Assembly: GCA_046350655.1 (NCBI GenBank)
Contig: JAXMAB010000007.1
Span: 248,001-312,000 of the forward strand
Direction: 5' to 3'
Source of the DNA: JAEUHO01 sp046350655
GTDB lineage: Bacteria; Planctomycetota; PLA2; JAEUHO01
DNA: 64,000 nucleotides
Positions 45,048-55,333 of the stretch are shown here, piece by piece. Numbering within the stretch: the first letter of the stretch is position 1; every line of letters begins with the position of its first letter. Below the pieces are notes generated by a model. It had not been told where the DNA came from. It ran no database searches and was given only the letters and a program-made list of their open reading frames with translations. A program made the translations under genes and the position numbers.

Positions 45048-46247
45048 ATGCACCCGCCTCCCTCCGACCGTCGCGCCCCCGCGCTCCGGCCCGCGCCCTC
45101 GGCGCGGTGGCGGCGAGCGGGCCTCGCGTTGGCGCTCCTCGCGATCGCCGCCCCGCTGCGGCCCGCGGCGGCGGGCGACCCCTCGGACCGCACGAGCTCC
45201 CGGGAGGCGTCGCTCACCACCGAACGGCGCGACGCGATCCGTCGCGGGTGCGCATGGCTCGCGAACCGCAACGGCGCGTCGGGGCGGTACAGCACCGACA
45301 AGGCGCCCGTCGCGATCACCTCGCTCGTGACCCTGGCGTTCCTCACGGCAGGGTCGGGCGTCGCGCGCGGGCCGCACGGCGACCTCGTCCGCAAGAGCGT
45401 CGAGTGGCTGGTGACGCTGGTGGAGAAGCCCGGGAAGGGCCAGGCCGACGGCTACATCGCGCAGATCGGCGACGTCGACTCGCGCATGCACGGGCACGGG
45501 TACGCGATGCTCGCGCTCGCGTCGGCGCTCGCGTCCGCCGACGAGGACCTCGCCGGTCGGATCCGCCGCGTCCTCGACCGGGCCGTCAAGTGCGCCGAGG
45601 CCAGCCAGACCCCCACCGGCGGCTGGGGCTACAACGCCACGCCGAGCCAGGACCACGAGGGCAGCGTCACGGTGACGGTCGCGCAGGGGCTGCGCGCGGC
45701 CCACGACGCCGGGATCCGCGTGAACAGCGAGGTCATCGCCGCCGGCCTGCGGTACCTCCGGCAGAGCCAGAAGCCCGACGGGTCGTTCAAGTACTCGATC
45801 CAGCAGGACCGCTCGACGTACGCCCTGACGGCCGCGGCGGTGTCGTCGTTCATGCTGCTCGGCCGGTACGCGAAGGACACCCGCGACGGCGACGACGCCC
45901 GGATCGAGAGCGGCGTCCGGTTCCTCAAGCGGTCCGTGCACGACGTCCTCGTGCGGCCGGAGTGGGCCTTCTACGGGCACTTCTACGCCGCGTGGTCGGC
46001 GTGGCAGTACGACGGGGACGACCCGTCGGACGAAGGCGTGTCGCGCGGGCGGATCGACCCGGACAGCAAGCGGTTCTGGGGTCCGTGGCACAGCCTCGTG
46101 TACCGCGCCCTGCTCGACCAGCAGCGGATCGACGGGTCGTGGCACGACGAGGACGACCGGTTCCGCTTCGAGGACGAGCTCCCGACGGCGTTCGCGATCC
46201 TGACGCTCGCGATCCCGGACGAGACGCTCCCGATCTTCCAGCGCTGA
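45048..46247 (+). CDS. Secreted squalene-cyclase/prenyltransferase-fold (alpha-toroid) protein B
   Basis: A 399-residue paralogue of the protein at 34171. Signal peptide: basic stretch R-W-R-R-A-G then L-A-L-A-L-L-A-I-A-A, cleavage near A-A-A-G-D. The mature part is repeated helix pairs with QW-like motifs (Q-T-P-T-G-G-W-G-Y; Q-K-P-D-G-S-F; R-I-D-G-S-W-H). The block G-S-V-T-V-T-V-A-Q-G-L-R-A-A-H-D-A-G-I-R corresponds to S-V-T-V-C-Q-L-V-A-L-R-A-A in protein A. Both end in the same short motif, with an acidic residue then L-P-I-x-Q. No cyclase D-x-D-D is visible. It may have its own promoter (TACGAT at 45023). An ATG at 45027 is the alternative start. The pair of toroids flanks the ECF/FecR/DUF4175 operon. 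Confidence 0.83.
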   Translation: MHPPPSDRRAPALRPAPSARWRRAGLALALLAIAAPLRPAAAGDPSDRTSSREASLTTERRDAIRRGCAWLANRNGASGRYSTDKAPVAITSLVTLAFLTAGSGVARGPHGDLVRKSVEWLVTLVEKPGKGQADGYIAQIGDVDSRMHGHGYAMLALASALASADEDLAGRIRRVLDRAVKCAEASQTPTGGWGYNATPSQDHEGSVTVTVAQGLRAAHDAGIRVNSEVIAAGLRYLRQSQKPDGSFKYSIQQDRSTYALTAAAVSSFMLLGRYAKDTRDGDDARIESGVRFLKRSVHDVLVRPEWAFYGHFYAAWSAWQYDGDDPSDEGVSRGRIDPDSKRFWGPWHSLVYRALLDQQRIDGSWHDEDDRFRFEDELPTAFAILTLAIPDETLPIFQR

Positions 46248-46290
46248 CGGCCCCGCGCGGCGCGCGCCGCCGCCCGGAACGGCGCGATCG

Positions 46291-46343
46291 CCCCGCGACC
46301 GGTCGCCCCCTGGGGACGCGAGGCCCGGCCGGCGACCGCGGGG
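46291..46343. terminator. Hairpin between convergent genes
   Basis: In the 152-nt gap between the convergent alpha-toroid B and larE genes, CCCCGC...GGTCGCC pairs with GGCGACCGCGGGG across a 4-nt bulge. The loop contains a degenerate copy of the dispersed repeat (GACGCGAGGCCCGG). It could serve both strands; there is no T-run. Confidence 0.35.
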
Positions 46344-46399
46344 CCGGGGCGGCGGGGGTCCGCCGGCCGCCGGGGCTCGGTTCGGCCGTCGGACGCGGG

Positions 46400-47284
46400 T
46401 CAGGCCGGCCGGCCGGCGTCGTGCGGCGGAGGGCGGAGCGCCTCGTTCATGCTCCCGGACCGGAAGCCCTCGACGTCCACCGTGACGTAGACGAACCCGA
46501 GGTCCTTGAGGCCGGCGACGACGCGCTCGCGCAGGCCGTCCGCGAGGAGCGCGGGCAGGTCCGCGGGCGGGACCTCGATCCGCGCGACGGTGTCGTGCAC
46601 GCGGACGCGGACGACGCGGAACCCGAGGGACCGCACGACCTCCTCCGCGTCCCGGACCCGCGCGAGCCCTTCGTGCGTGATCTCCGTCCCGTACGGGAAC
46701 CGCGACGACAGGCAGGACTCCGCGGGCTTGTCCCACCACGGCAGCCCCATCGCGCGGGCGACGGCGCGGACCCACGGCTTCGTGAGCCCCGCCTCGAGCA
46801 GGGGCGATCGCACGCGGTGGCGGTCGCGCGCCGCGAGCCCCGGTCGGTGGTCGCCCACGTCGTCGGCGTTCGCCCCGTCCACGACCCACGGCAGGCCGCG
46901 ACGGTCGGCCTCGGCGCGGGCGGCGCCGTACAGCGTGTCCTTGCAGTGGAAGCACCGGTCGGGGGCGTTCCTCCGGAACGCCTCGAGGTCGACCTCGTGG
47001 CCGGCCAGCACGACGTGCTCGACGCCGGCCGCCGCCGCCTGCGCCCGGGCGTCGTCGAGCTCCCGAGGCGCCAGGCTGTCGGACCGGCTCGTGACCGCGA
47101 CGCAGCGCTCGCGGCCCCAGACCTCCGCGGCCGCCACGACGACGAGGGCGCTGTCGGTCCCCCCCGAGAGCGCGACCACGCCGCCCCCGAGCCCGTGCAG
47201 GGCGGCCAGGAGGCGCGCGCGGGCCTCGTCCGCGGTCCGCGGGGGCGTCGGCACCGATCGGGCCAGCTCGACCTGGAACGACAT
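46400..47284 (-). CDS. larE: LarE-like ATP-dependent sulfur transferase
   Basis: A 294-residue PP-loop enzyme. ATP-pyrophosphatase motif S-G-G-T-D-S at 40-45. Further LarE-family blocks are S-D-S-L-A-P-R-E at 68-75, D-R-C-F-H-C-K at 109-115, G-A-N-A-D-D at 137-142 and K-P-A-E-S-C-L-S-S-R-F-P-Y-G-T at 186-200. Cys191 lies at the place of the sulfur-donor cysteine of LarE. LarE builds the thiocarboxylate groups of the nickel-pincer cofactor of lactate racemase and relatives. No larA, larB or larC gene is in the window, so the cofactor client is unknown. The ATG at 47284 is chosen on the domain start (M-S-F-Q-V-E-L) and on the TATACT box 8 nt upstream. Confidence 0.87.
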   Translation of the reverse strand: MSFQVELARSVPTPPRTADEARARLLAALHGLGGGVVALSGGTDSALVVVAAAEVWGRERCVAVTSRSDSLAPRELDDARAQAAAAGVEHVVLAGHEVDLEAFRRNAPDRCFHCKDTLYGAARAEADRRGLPWVVDGANADDVGDHRPGLAARDRHRVRSPLLEAGLTKPWVRAVARAMGLPWWDKPAESCLSSRFPYGTEITHEGLARVRDAEEVVRSLGFRVVRVRVHDTVARIEVPPADLPALLADGLRERVVAGLKDLGFVYVTVDVEGFRSGSMNEALRPPPHDAGRPA

Positions 47285-47292
47285 GGCGCGCG

Positions 47293-47298
47293 AGTATA
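47293..47298 (-). promoter_or_regulatory. TANNNT -10 element before larE
   Basis: Minus-strand TATACT, close to the TATAAT consensus and the most AT-rich hexamer in the gap, ends 8 nt before the ATG at 47284. It predicts a leaderless or nearly leaderless mRNA. Confidence 0.5.
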
Positions 47299-47524
47299 GG
47301 ACCCGGGGAACGGGGTGCGGGGCTTCCGCGCGCGCCGCCCCCTGGGCGCCGGCCCACGGATCCTCCCGGCACGCCGGGACCGCCGCCGAACCGTCGGCCC
47401 CGCCCGGGGCCGCGCGACGCCGCCCTCCGCGCGGGGCCCGGGGACCCGCCGCGGCCCGAGCCCGCGCGGGCCGCCCCCCACGACGGGAGGCGGCGCCGAC
47501 GGACGGGCCCCGCCCCGAAAGGGA

Positions 47525-47554
47525 ACGGGCCCGGCGGATCACCGCCGGGCCCGT
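47525..47554 (-). terminator. Strong terminator hairpin after the Ig-like lipoprotein gene
   Basis: A perfect 13-bp stem with a 4-nt loop, 24 nt beyond the stop codon at 47579. In the minus-strand RNA it is followed by UCCCUUUCGG, a modest U-rich stretch. This is one of the two best intrinsic-terminator candidates in the window. Confidence 0.75.
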
Positions 47555-47578
47555 CGCAGAGAACCGCGTACGACCGGA

Positions 47579-50389
47579 CTACTGGTCGAACGTGAAGTTC
47601 AGCGTCCAGCGATCGATGTACGGACCCGGATCGAAGGGCCCGATGGTCAACGGGAGGAAGAACGTGATGCGCATGCGCATGAACTCGTTGCCGTTCAGGC
47701 TCTGGATGGTCCCACCCTGGTTGCCCGGGAGGAGGCCGCCCGCCGAGGCCACGTCCGGGGCCGGAGGCGAAGCGTTGGCGACGAAATTCGGGGCCGTCTC
47801 GGCGCCCGAGTCGGTGAAGTAGCCGACGTTGCGCCAGCCGGTGCCGGTGTTGCTCGCCGTGCCGTCCGGGTTCACAAGGAAACCCTCGGCCTCGACGAAG
47901 ATCGACGTCTTGCCGACGCCGCGACTGGAGATGACCGGGATGCCGGCGATGAAGTCGGCCGCGGTCGCGGTGATGAAGTTCGGGGCGAACGGGCCCATGT
48001 CCACGATCTGAGAGACCAAGACCGGTCGAACGCCGCCACCCTTGAACCGGGTCGCGTCGAACACGCCGCGGTAGAAGCCGGTCGCACCGTCCGCCGGGGT
48101 GACCGTCGCGCCGCCGATGCCGACGATCACCGAGTCCGAGTCCTCGATGACGATGCGGCCGACGCCGCCGGCGCCGCCGTTGTTCGCTGGCGCTCCTCCC
48201 GCAGGGTTGGTCAGACTCGTGCCGCCATTGCCGCCGGCGGCATTGAGGATCGCGCCCGCGCCGAGAACAACGCTGCCAGGAGTCAGGAGGCGAATGCCAC
48301 CACCCGCGCCGCCGCCACCGCCACCTCCCCCGCCGTAGAACGCGCCACCGGGACCGCCGCCGTTGCCACCACGGCCGCCCTGGGCGTCAATGGTGCCGGT
48401 AACGCGGATCGTGGCCTGCGTGGTGAAGTCGACGAAGCCGCCCCCCGCGCCGCCGCCGCCACCCGCGCCGTAGTAGAAGCCGGTCTGGAACGGAAGCGAT
48501 TGCTGAGAACCACCGCCGCCGCCGCCGGAACCGGCCTCGGCCGTCGGCATCTTGCCGTCGACCGAGCCATACGTGCCGCCGCCAGCGCCGTCCGTGTTCG
48601 AGGTCATGAGCGCCTTGGGAGTCGATCCGGTGCCGAGCGCGGTGCCCGCGACGCCGGGGGCCGCGTGGCCGCCGCCGCCGGCGGAGGGGGCGATGCGGTT
48701 CGTCGTGGCGCCGTTGACGGTCGTCACGCCGCAGTTGCCGCGGCCGGCGCCCTGGAGGACGGGGTCCGTCGTGTTGCCGACGCCCGGCGAGGCCGCGCCG
48801 TAGTTGGCGGAGCCGTAGCCCGGGTTGCCGTTCTCGCCGTAGACCAGCGTGCTGCTGCCCACGTTGAGGCCGCGACCGCCCGTGCCGCCGCCGGCGTAGC
48901 CGACGCCCGCGGCCGAGTGCGTGGTGTTGTCCTGGCCGACGCCGTTCGTGCCGTTCGAGGTGGTGAGGCCGTTGCCGCCGTCGCTGCGGGTCATCAGGCG
49001 GCCGCCCGACTCGATGTTGATGTCGCCGCGGACCAGGATGATCGCCGGGTTGCGCCCCGACAGACGCACCGTGACGCCGCTGCGGATGCGGAACGAGCGG
49101 TACTCGAAGATCACCGCCGCGGAGCCGTCCGTGCTGTTCTTGCACGTGTTGCGGGTCGCGCCGGTGGAGAGGTTCACGTCCGACGGCGGGTCGAAGTCGT
49201 CCGGGAGGCCGTCGTTGCTGACGGCCGCGAAGCCCATCGTGCAGGGGCCGCCGCCGACGACGTTGCCGAGCGAGGTGTCCGGGCCCGAGGCCGCGTTCAG
49301 GTTGTTGACCGGGCCGTTGTCGCCGTCACCGGAGACGAGCAGGAAGCCCGTGGCGCGGCTGACGGAACGAGCCGTGTTGACCTCGGCGGTCGAGCCGTTC
49401 GTGTCCACCGGCACGTCGCCGTTGAACTCGAAGATCTTCTGCCCGTTCTGCACGGGGAGGTTCTGCGTGGTGAACGCGAACGACACCGGGACGAGCGGGT
49501 TGCCGCCGAAGTCCGTGACGGTGTTGAACAGCTGCACGAGGATTTGCGCGTTGTCCGGCCACTGCCCGAAGATCGGGGTGAGGGTCAGCTTGGTGGACAG
49601 CGTGTCCTGCTGGAGGTCGTAGGTGCAGCGGATGGTGCGCGCCGGGGTCGTCGCGGTGCCGCTACCCCAGGTCGTCGGGTCGCTCGGGGTCTGGTCCGCG
49701 CTCGGGGAGAACGGGCCGACGGCGACCTGCTGGATCAGCACCGTGGTCGGCAGGATCGAGCACGGGTTGATGTTCTCGCTGAAGTTGATCTCGACCTTGT
49801 TGCCCGCGCCGACCGGCACGTCCGCCGTGCTGTTCGCCGGCGTGAAGGACGTCACCGTCGGGAGGAGACCCGGCTTCTGGTCCTCGAAGAGCTGCGGGTC
49901 GGTCTCGGCCCGCGTGTGGAAGTTGAGGCCCTCGGTGAGGGTCTTCTCGAGCGGGTCGCCCGTGAGGTTGCGGAGGGCGAACTCCTCGGGCCGGCCGATG
50001 ACCGTGACGCGGTAGTCCGTGTCCGGCTGCAGGCCGCCGTCCGAGAGGTCGCACAAGCCGGGCAGCGCGGGCTCGAAGAACACGCGCGCGCCCTGGATGA
50101 TGTACTTGCCGAAGATCGCCTGGCCGAACGCCGGACCCTGACGGATCTGGATCGAGGCCGGGCCGACCGTCGCCGGGTCGAGCGGGCTGCTGAACAGGAA
50201 CTCGAGCGTCCGGTTCAGCGGGACGTTGTCCTCGCCCTGTTGGAGGAAGTCCACGAGCACGACGCCCGGAAGGGTGTCGCCCGTGCCCGAACCTCCGCCG
50301 CCGCCGCAGCTGACGGAAGAGATCGAGACCACGGCAGCGGCCACCGAGGCCGCCGACGAGCGCAGGATGCGCGTGCCGAACCTGTTCAT
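47579..50389 (-). CDS. Glycine-rich Ig-like (Big_5-type) surface lipoprotein
   Basis: A 936-residue protein. Signal sequence M-N-R-F-G-T-R-I-L-R-S-S-A-A ending in lipobox-like S-S-V-S-C at about 25-29, followed by G5-S-G: a lipoprotein. Residues 40-165 and 185-330 are Ig-like domains of the bacterial type with N-x-T-L-E-F-L-F-S-S-P-L-D and K-V-E-I-N-F-S-E-N-I-N-P. Residues ~450-750 are strongly glycine-rich (runs of 6-9 Gly, G-G-R-G-G-N-G-G-G-P-G-G-A), like PE_PGRS or parallel beta-helix surface proteins. A beta-rich C-terminus ends W-T-L-N-F-T-F-D-Q. Codons here use more A/T than the neighbours, and the gene is monocistronic with its own promoter, a GGAG 6 nt before the ATG and a strong terminator. 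Highly expressed cell-surface structural role inferred. Confidence 0.85.
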   Translation of the reverse strand: MNRFGTRILRSSAASVAAAVVSISSVSCGGGGGSGTGDTLPGVVLVDFLQQGEDNVPLNRTLEFLFSSPLDPATVGPASIQIRQGPAFGQAIFGKYIIQGARVFFEPALPGLCDLSDGGLQPDTDYRVTVIGRPEEFALRNLTGDPLEKTLTEGLNFHTRAETDPQLFEDQKPGLLPTVTSFTPANSTADVPVGAGNKVEINFSENINPCSILPTTVLIQQVAVGPFSPSADQTPSDPTTWGSGTATTPARTIRCTYDLQQDTLSTKLTLTPIFGQWPDNAQILVQLFNTVTDFGGNPLVPVSFAFTTQNLPVQNGQKIFEFNGDVPVDTNGSTAEVNTARSVSRATGFLLVSGDGDNGPVNNLNAASGPDTSLGNVVGGGPCTMGFAAVSNDGLPDDFDPPSDVNLSTGATRNTCKNSTDGSAAVIFEYRSFRIRSGVTVRLSGRNPAIILVRGDINIESGGRLMTRSDGGNGLTTSNGTNGVGQDNTTHSAAGVGYAGGGTGGRGLNVGSSTLVYGENGNPGYGSANYGAASPGVGNTTDPVLQGAGRGNCGVTTVNGATTNRIAPSAGGGGHAAPGVAGTALGTGSTPKALMTSNTDGAGGGTYGSVDGKMPTAEAGSGGGGGGSQQSLPFQTGFYYGAGGGGGAGGGFVDFTTQATIRVTGTIDAQGGRGGNGGGPGGAFYGGGGGGGGGAGGGIRLLTPGSVVLGAGAILNAAGGNGGTSLTNPAGGAPANNGGAGGVGRIVIEDSDSVIVGIGGATVTPADGATGFYRGVFDATRFKGGGVRPVLVSQIVDMGPFAPNFITATAADFIAGIPVISSRGVGKTSIFVEAEGFLVNPDGTASNTGTGWRNVGYFTDSGAETAPNFVANASPPAPDVASAGGLLPGNQGGTIQSLNGNEFMRMRITFFLPLTIGPFDPGPYIDRWTLNFTFDQ

Positions 50390-50444
50390 GGAGAACTCCA
50401 CGGAACCCAACAAGGGTTGCCCCGGGTAGGGCAATTCGTGGGCC

Positions 50445-50474
50445 ACTGTACGGCACGGACCCCCGGCGTGTCTA
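50445..50474 (-). promoter_or_regulatory. Candidate promoter of the Ig-like lipoprotein gene
   Basis: Minus-strand TAGACA (50474-50469), an 18-nt spacer and TACAGT (50450-50445). Predicted leader about 50 nt, containing the Shine-Dalgarno GGAG. Confidence 0.4.
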
Positions 50475-50752
50475 ACCCATTCCTCCTGCAGGGGATCCAA
50501 CGGAACTCCGTCCGACCTCATTCCCGCGGCGGATCGCACGTCGTGCGAATCCGCACGCCCCCACCCCCCGGGGATCGCCCCCGGTCCCTTCCCCCGGTCG
50601 CCCCCCCCCCTCCCCCCGGTCCCTCCCCCGGGAACTGCGGGACGTCCGGCCCGGCCTCGGGGACGCGGCGCTGCGGGGTCGGCCGGCACGTCCCGTGGGC
50701 GGCGGGAGGCGGCCGTCCCGGCCGACCCGCGGCGAGCGGGTCGGGTGCGACG
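50475..50752. other. Gene-free gap with C-runs and a small palindrome
   Basis: Between the lipoprotein promoter and the stop of the TPR gene I see no gene. The gap holds a small dyad (TCGCAC-GTC-GTGCGA, 50531-50545) that could bind a regulator of the lipoprotein gene, and several C homopolymer runs around 50577-50632. Confidence 0.4.
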
Positions 50753-52399
50753 TCAGGCCGCGCCGAGCGCCGCCGCGATCCGCCGTTGCGCGCTCGCGGC
50801 GCGGGCGTCGCCGAGCGCCTCGAGGGCCTCCGCGAGCAGCCCGTATCCTCGGGCGTCGGCGGGGGCCGCGAGGACGTAGCGGCGCAGCACGGCGAGGGCT
50901 TCGCCCGGCCGCCCCTGGCGCAGCAGGGCCAGTCCCCGGTCGCGGACCACCGGGTCCGACGGCGGGACGACGCGGTCGGCCGCCCGCCCGGCGTGCGCGG
51001 CCCGCCGCCAGTCCCCCCGCGCCACGAGGAGACGGACGAGCGACGCGAGCGCCTGCGGCTGCCGCCGGTCGCGGCGGAGCGCGGCGCGCAGGTGCGACCG
51101 CGCCTCCGCGGCCCGGCCGCGGTCGAGCGCCAGCTCCGCCGCCGCCGCCCACAACGTCGCCGACCCCGGCACGAACGAGATCCCGCGCCGCAGCGCGCGC
51201 TCCGCCCCGTCGAGGCGGCCGCGGGCGAGGAGGGCCGCGGCGACGTCGACGTGGAGGTCCTCGAGCGACGGGTGCCGCCGCGCCGCGCGCGCGAGGATCG
51301 ACGCCGCCCGCTTGCGGTCGCCGCACCGCGCCGTCGCCCGGGCCAGCAGCCGCGCGCCCTCGGGCGCCTCGGGCGCCAGCCGGACCGCCCGGCGCAGCGC
51401 CCCGCGCGCCGCGCGCGCCCGCCCGACGGTGAGGAGGTAGTCCCCCAACGCGCGCCAACCGGTCGCGGCCTGCGGACGCGCCTCGACGAGGTCGCGCAGG
51501 CGGGCCACGCCGGCGCCGCGGCGGCCGAGGGCCGCCAGCGCCCGGGCCTCGAGGGTCGCGGCCACCAGCTCCTCGTCGTCGTCCTCGGGCGTGAACCCCG
51601 TCAGCGCCTCGAGGGCATCCCCGGGCCGCCCGCCGTCCACGAGGGCCTCCACGAAGCGCAGGCGGGCCTCGACGTCGTCCGGGTCGGCCTCCGCGGCCGC
51701 CTTGTAGTGGTCGAACGCCTCGTCCGCGCGCCCCTCCGCCGCCGCGAGGTCGCCGAGGCCGATGCGGGCCTCCGCGTCGGCGGGGTCGCGCGCGAGCGCG
51801 CGCAGGAAGGCGGACCGGGCCTCCGAGGTGCGCCGCAACCGCGCGAACGCCCGCCCGAGCCCGACCGCCAGCTCCGGATGGTCGGGGTCGCGGTCGGCGA
51901 CCCGCCGCCACGCGGCCAGCGCGTCGTCGTGGCGCCCCTCCAGGGCGAACCCGATCGCGAGGTGCCGGTGGACCTGCGCGCAGCGCGGGTCGAGCGCGAC
52001 CACCCGCTGCGCCACGGTCAGCGCCTGGTCCATCTCGCCGAGGAGCACGTGGCAATGGACCAGCTGGCAGTGGGCCTCCTCGAGGTCCGGCGCGAGCCGG
52101 GCCGCCCGGCGGAACGCGGACCGGGCCCGCCGCAGCCGGCCGGCCTGCCCGTACGCGAGGCCCAGCCCGATCCACGGCTCGGCCCGCCGGGGCGCGCGCA
52201 GCGCGGCCCGCCGGTACCGCATGAGCGCCGCGTCCGCGTTCCCCTCCTCGAGGTGGCAGTGGCCGAGGTAGAGGTCGATCCGGGGGCTCTCGACCCCCTG
52301 CTTCTCGAGCGCCCGCAGCATCCGCCGCGCGGCGTCCACGTCGTCCTCCTCGAACCGCTCCATGGCCTTGCGGATGCGGTCGTCGGGGTCGTGCCACAT
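50753..52399 (-). CDS. Cytoplasmic TPR-repeat protein
   Basis: A 548-residue protein without signal peptide or membrane helix, starting M-W-H-D-P-D-D-R. It is built almost entirely of about 14-15 tetratricopeptide repeats, recognisable by A-x-x-x-L-G-x-A ... A-x-x-x-Y/F-x-x-A-L-x-x-x-P (for example G-N-A-D-A-A-L-M-R-Y-R-R-A-A-L-R-A-P, R-A-D-E-A-F-D-H-Y-K-A-A-A-E-A-D-P). TPR arrays bind peptides or assemble complexes. No enzymatic domain is attached. It is divergent to fusA with a 146-nt shared upstream region; no A/T-containing -10 box is visible on its side. Function unknown. Confidence 0.85.
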   Translation of the reverse strand: MWHDPDDRIRKAMERFEEDDVDAARRMLRALEKQGVESPRIDLYLGHCHLEEGNADAALMRYRRAALRAPRRAEPWIGLGLAYGQAGRLRRARSAFRRAARLAPDLEEAHCQLVHCHVLLGEMDQALTVAQRVVALDPRCAQVHRHLAIGFALEGRHDDALAAWRRVADRDPDHPELAVGLGRAFARLRRTSEARSAFLRALARDPADAEARIGLGDLAAAEGRADEAFDHYKAAAEADPDDVEARLRFVEALVDGGRPGDALEALTGFTPEDDDEELVAATLEARALAALGRRGAGVARLRDLVEARPQAATGWRALGDYLLTVGRARAARGALRRAVRLAPEAPEGARLLARATARCGDRKRAASILARAARRHPSLEDLHVDVAAALLARGRLDGAERALRRGISFVPGSATLWAAAAELALDRGRAAEARSHLRAALRRDRRQPQALASLVRLLVARGDWRRAAHAGRAADRVVPPSDPVVRDRGLALLRQGRPGEALAVLRRYVLAAPADARGYGLLAEALEALGDARAASAQRRIAAALGAA

Positions 52400-52478
52400 C
52401 GCGGGGGCGGCCTCCGCGGCGGAGTTTCCTCCGCCGGGGGGACAGCCGCGCGCGCGGCGACAAGGGTGGGCGCACGGG

Positions 52479-52506
52479 TTGACGGGGGTCGCGCCCCCCC
52501 TACGCT
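52479..52506 (+). promoter_or_regulatory. Sigma-70-type promoter of fusA
   Basis: TTGACG (52479-52484), 16-nt spacer, TACGCT (52501-52506). Predicted leader about 33 nt to the ATG at 52546. Same -35 hexamer and spacing as the promoter at 851-878. Confidence 0.6.
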
Positions 52507-52545
52507 CGGCCCCCTTACGCCCTGGAAACGTCTCGGAGTCCCTCG

Positions 52546-54717
<2,172 letters not shown>

Positions 54718-54741
54718 GCCCGCGCGCCCCGGCGCCCCCTC

Positions 54742-54793
54742 ACGGGCCCGGCCGTCGCGACCGTCCCCGGACGGCGCCGACGGCCGGGCCCGT
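54742..54793 (+). terminator. Strong terminator after fusA
   Basis: A perfect 16-bp inverted repeat (54742-54757 with 54778-54793) whose 20-nt loop contains a second small hairpin (CCGTC/GACGG). It is followed by TTCCCATTT. It starts 24 nt after the fusA stop. Confidence 0.75.
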
Positions 54794-54890
54794 TCCCATT
54801 TCCCCCGCCGCGGGCGGTCGCGCCCGCGGCGCACGCGCGCCGCGGCTCCCGCGCGCCGCCGCCGAGGGTCCGGCGCGGACGCGGGGTCCG

Positions 54891-54905
54891 GGACCGCGAG
54901 GCCCG
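54891..54905 (+). repeat. Copy of dispersed 15-mer GGACCGCGAGGCCCG
   Basis: Exact copy in the fusA-tricorn gap, 238 nt from the next copy at 55129. Confidence 0.7.
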
Positions 54906-55128
54906 GCGGCCGCCGGAGGCCACCGGAGGCCACCGGAGCGCCTCGCGCCGCGGACCGGCGCGGTGCGGGCGCGCGGGGCCGCGTGGGCCGGGCGCGTCCC
55001 GGCGCGCCCCGCGATCGCGACGACCGGCCGCGGACCCGCCCGGCCGCGACGCGCGAGGCGCGGACGCCGGGCCCGGTGCGCGCCGGCGTGCGGCCCCGGG
55101 CCACGCGACGCAGGGCGACCCGGTGCGC

Positions 55129-55196
55129 GGACCGCGAGGCCCGGCGGCCGTCGCCCCGGCCGGAACCCCCGCGCGGGCGAGCGGGCCTCGCGGTCC
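55129..55196. repeat. Inverted pair of the dispersed 15-mer
   Basis: GGACCGCGAGGCCCG at 55129-55143 faces its exact complement at 55182-55196, with a 38-nt spacer. It could form a 15-bp stem and sits about 140 nt downstream of the tricorn stop on the minus strand. Confidence 0.75.
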
Positions 55197-55333
55197 CGAG
55201 GAACGGGCCGCGGTCGTCGGAGCGGCGGGCCGCGCGGGGCGGGCGTGGGCCGCGCCGCGCTCCCCGGGCGCGCGCGGCGGGGCCGCGGGGCCGGCGTCCG
55301 GGCGGACGACCGGCCCCGCGCGAGGCCGTGGCC

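Larger units (their letters stand above)
54794..55333. other. 540-nt intergenic region with dispersed repeats, no gene seen
   Basis: Lies between the fusA terminator and the stop of the tricorn gene (convergent). It holds three arms of the 15-mer repeat (54891, 55129, 55182 inverted) and a short CCGGAGGCCA tandem duplication near 54912. No reading frame with protein-like composition on either strand. Confidence 0.5.

Noticed and set aside
47315..47578. Possible gene between larE and the lipoprotein
   Set aside because: Only 294 nt, no start signal or protein-like frame; it holds the lipoprotein terminator and the larE upstream region.
54794..55333. Possible CRISPR-like or integron-like repeats in the fusA-tricorn gap
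   Set aside because: The repeats are inverted and unevenly spaced, without uniform spacers, cas genes or an integrase; they fit a REP-type palindrome better.
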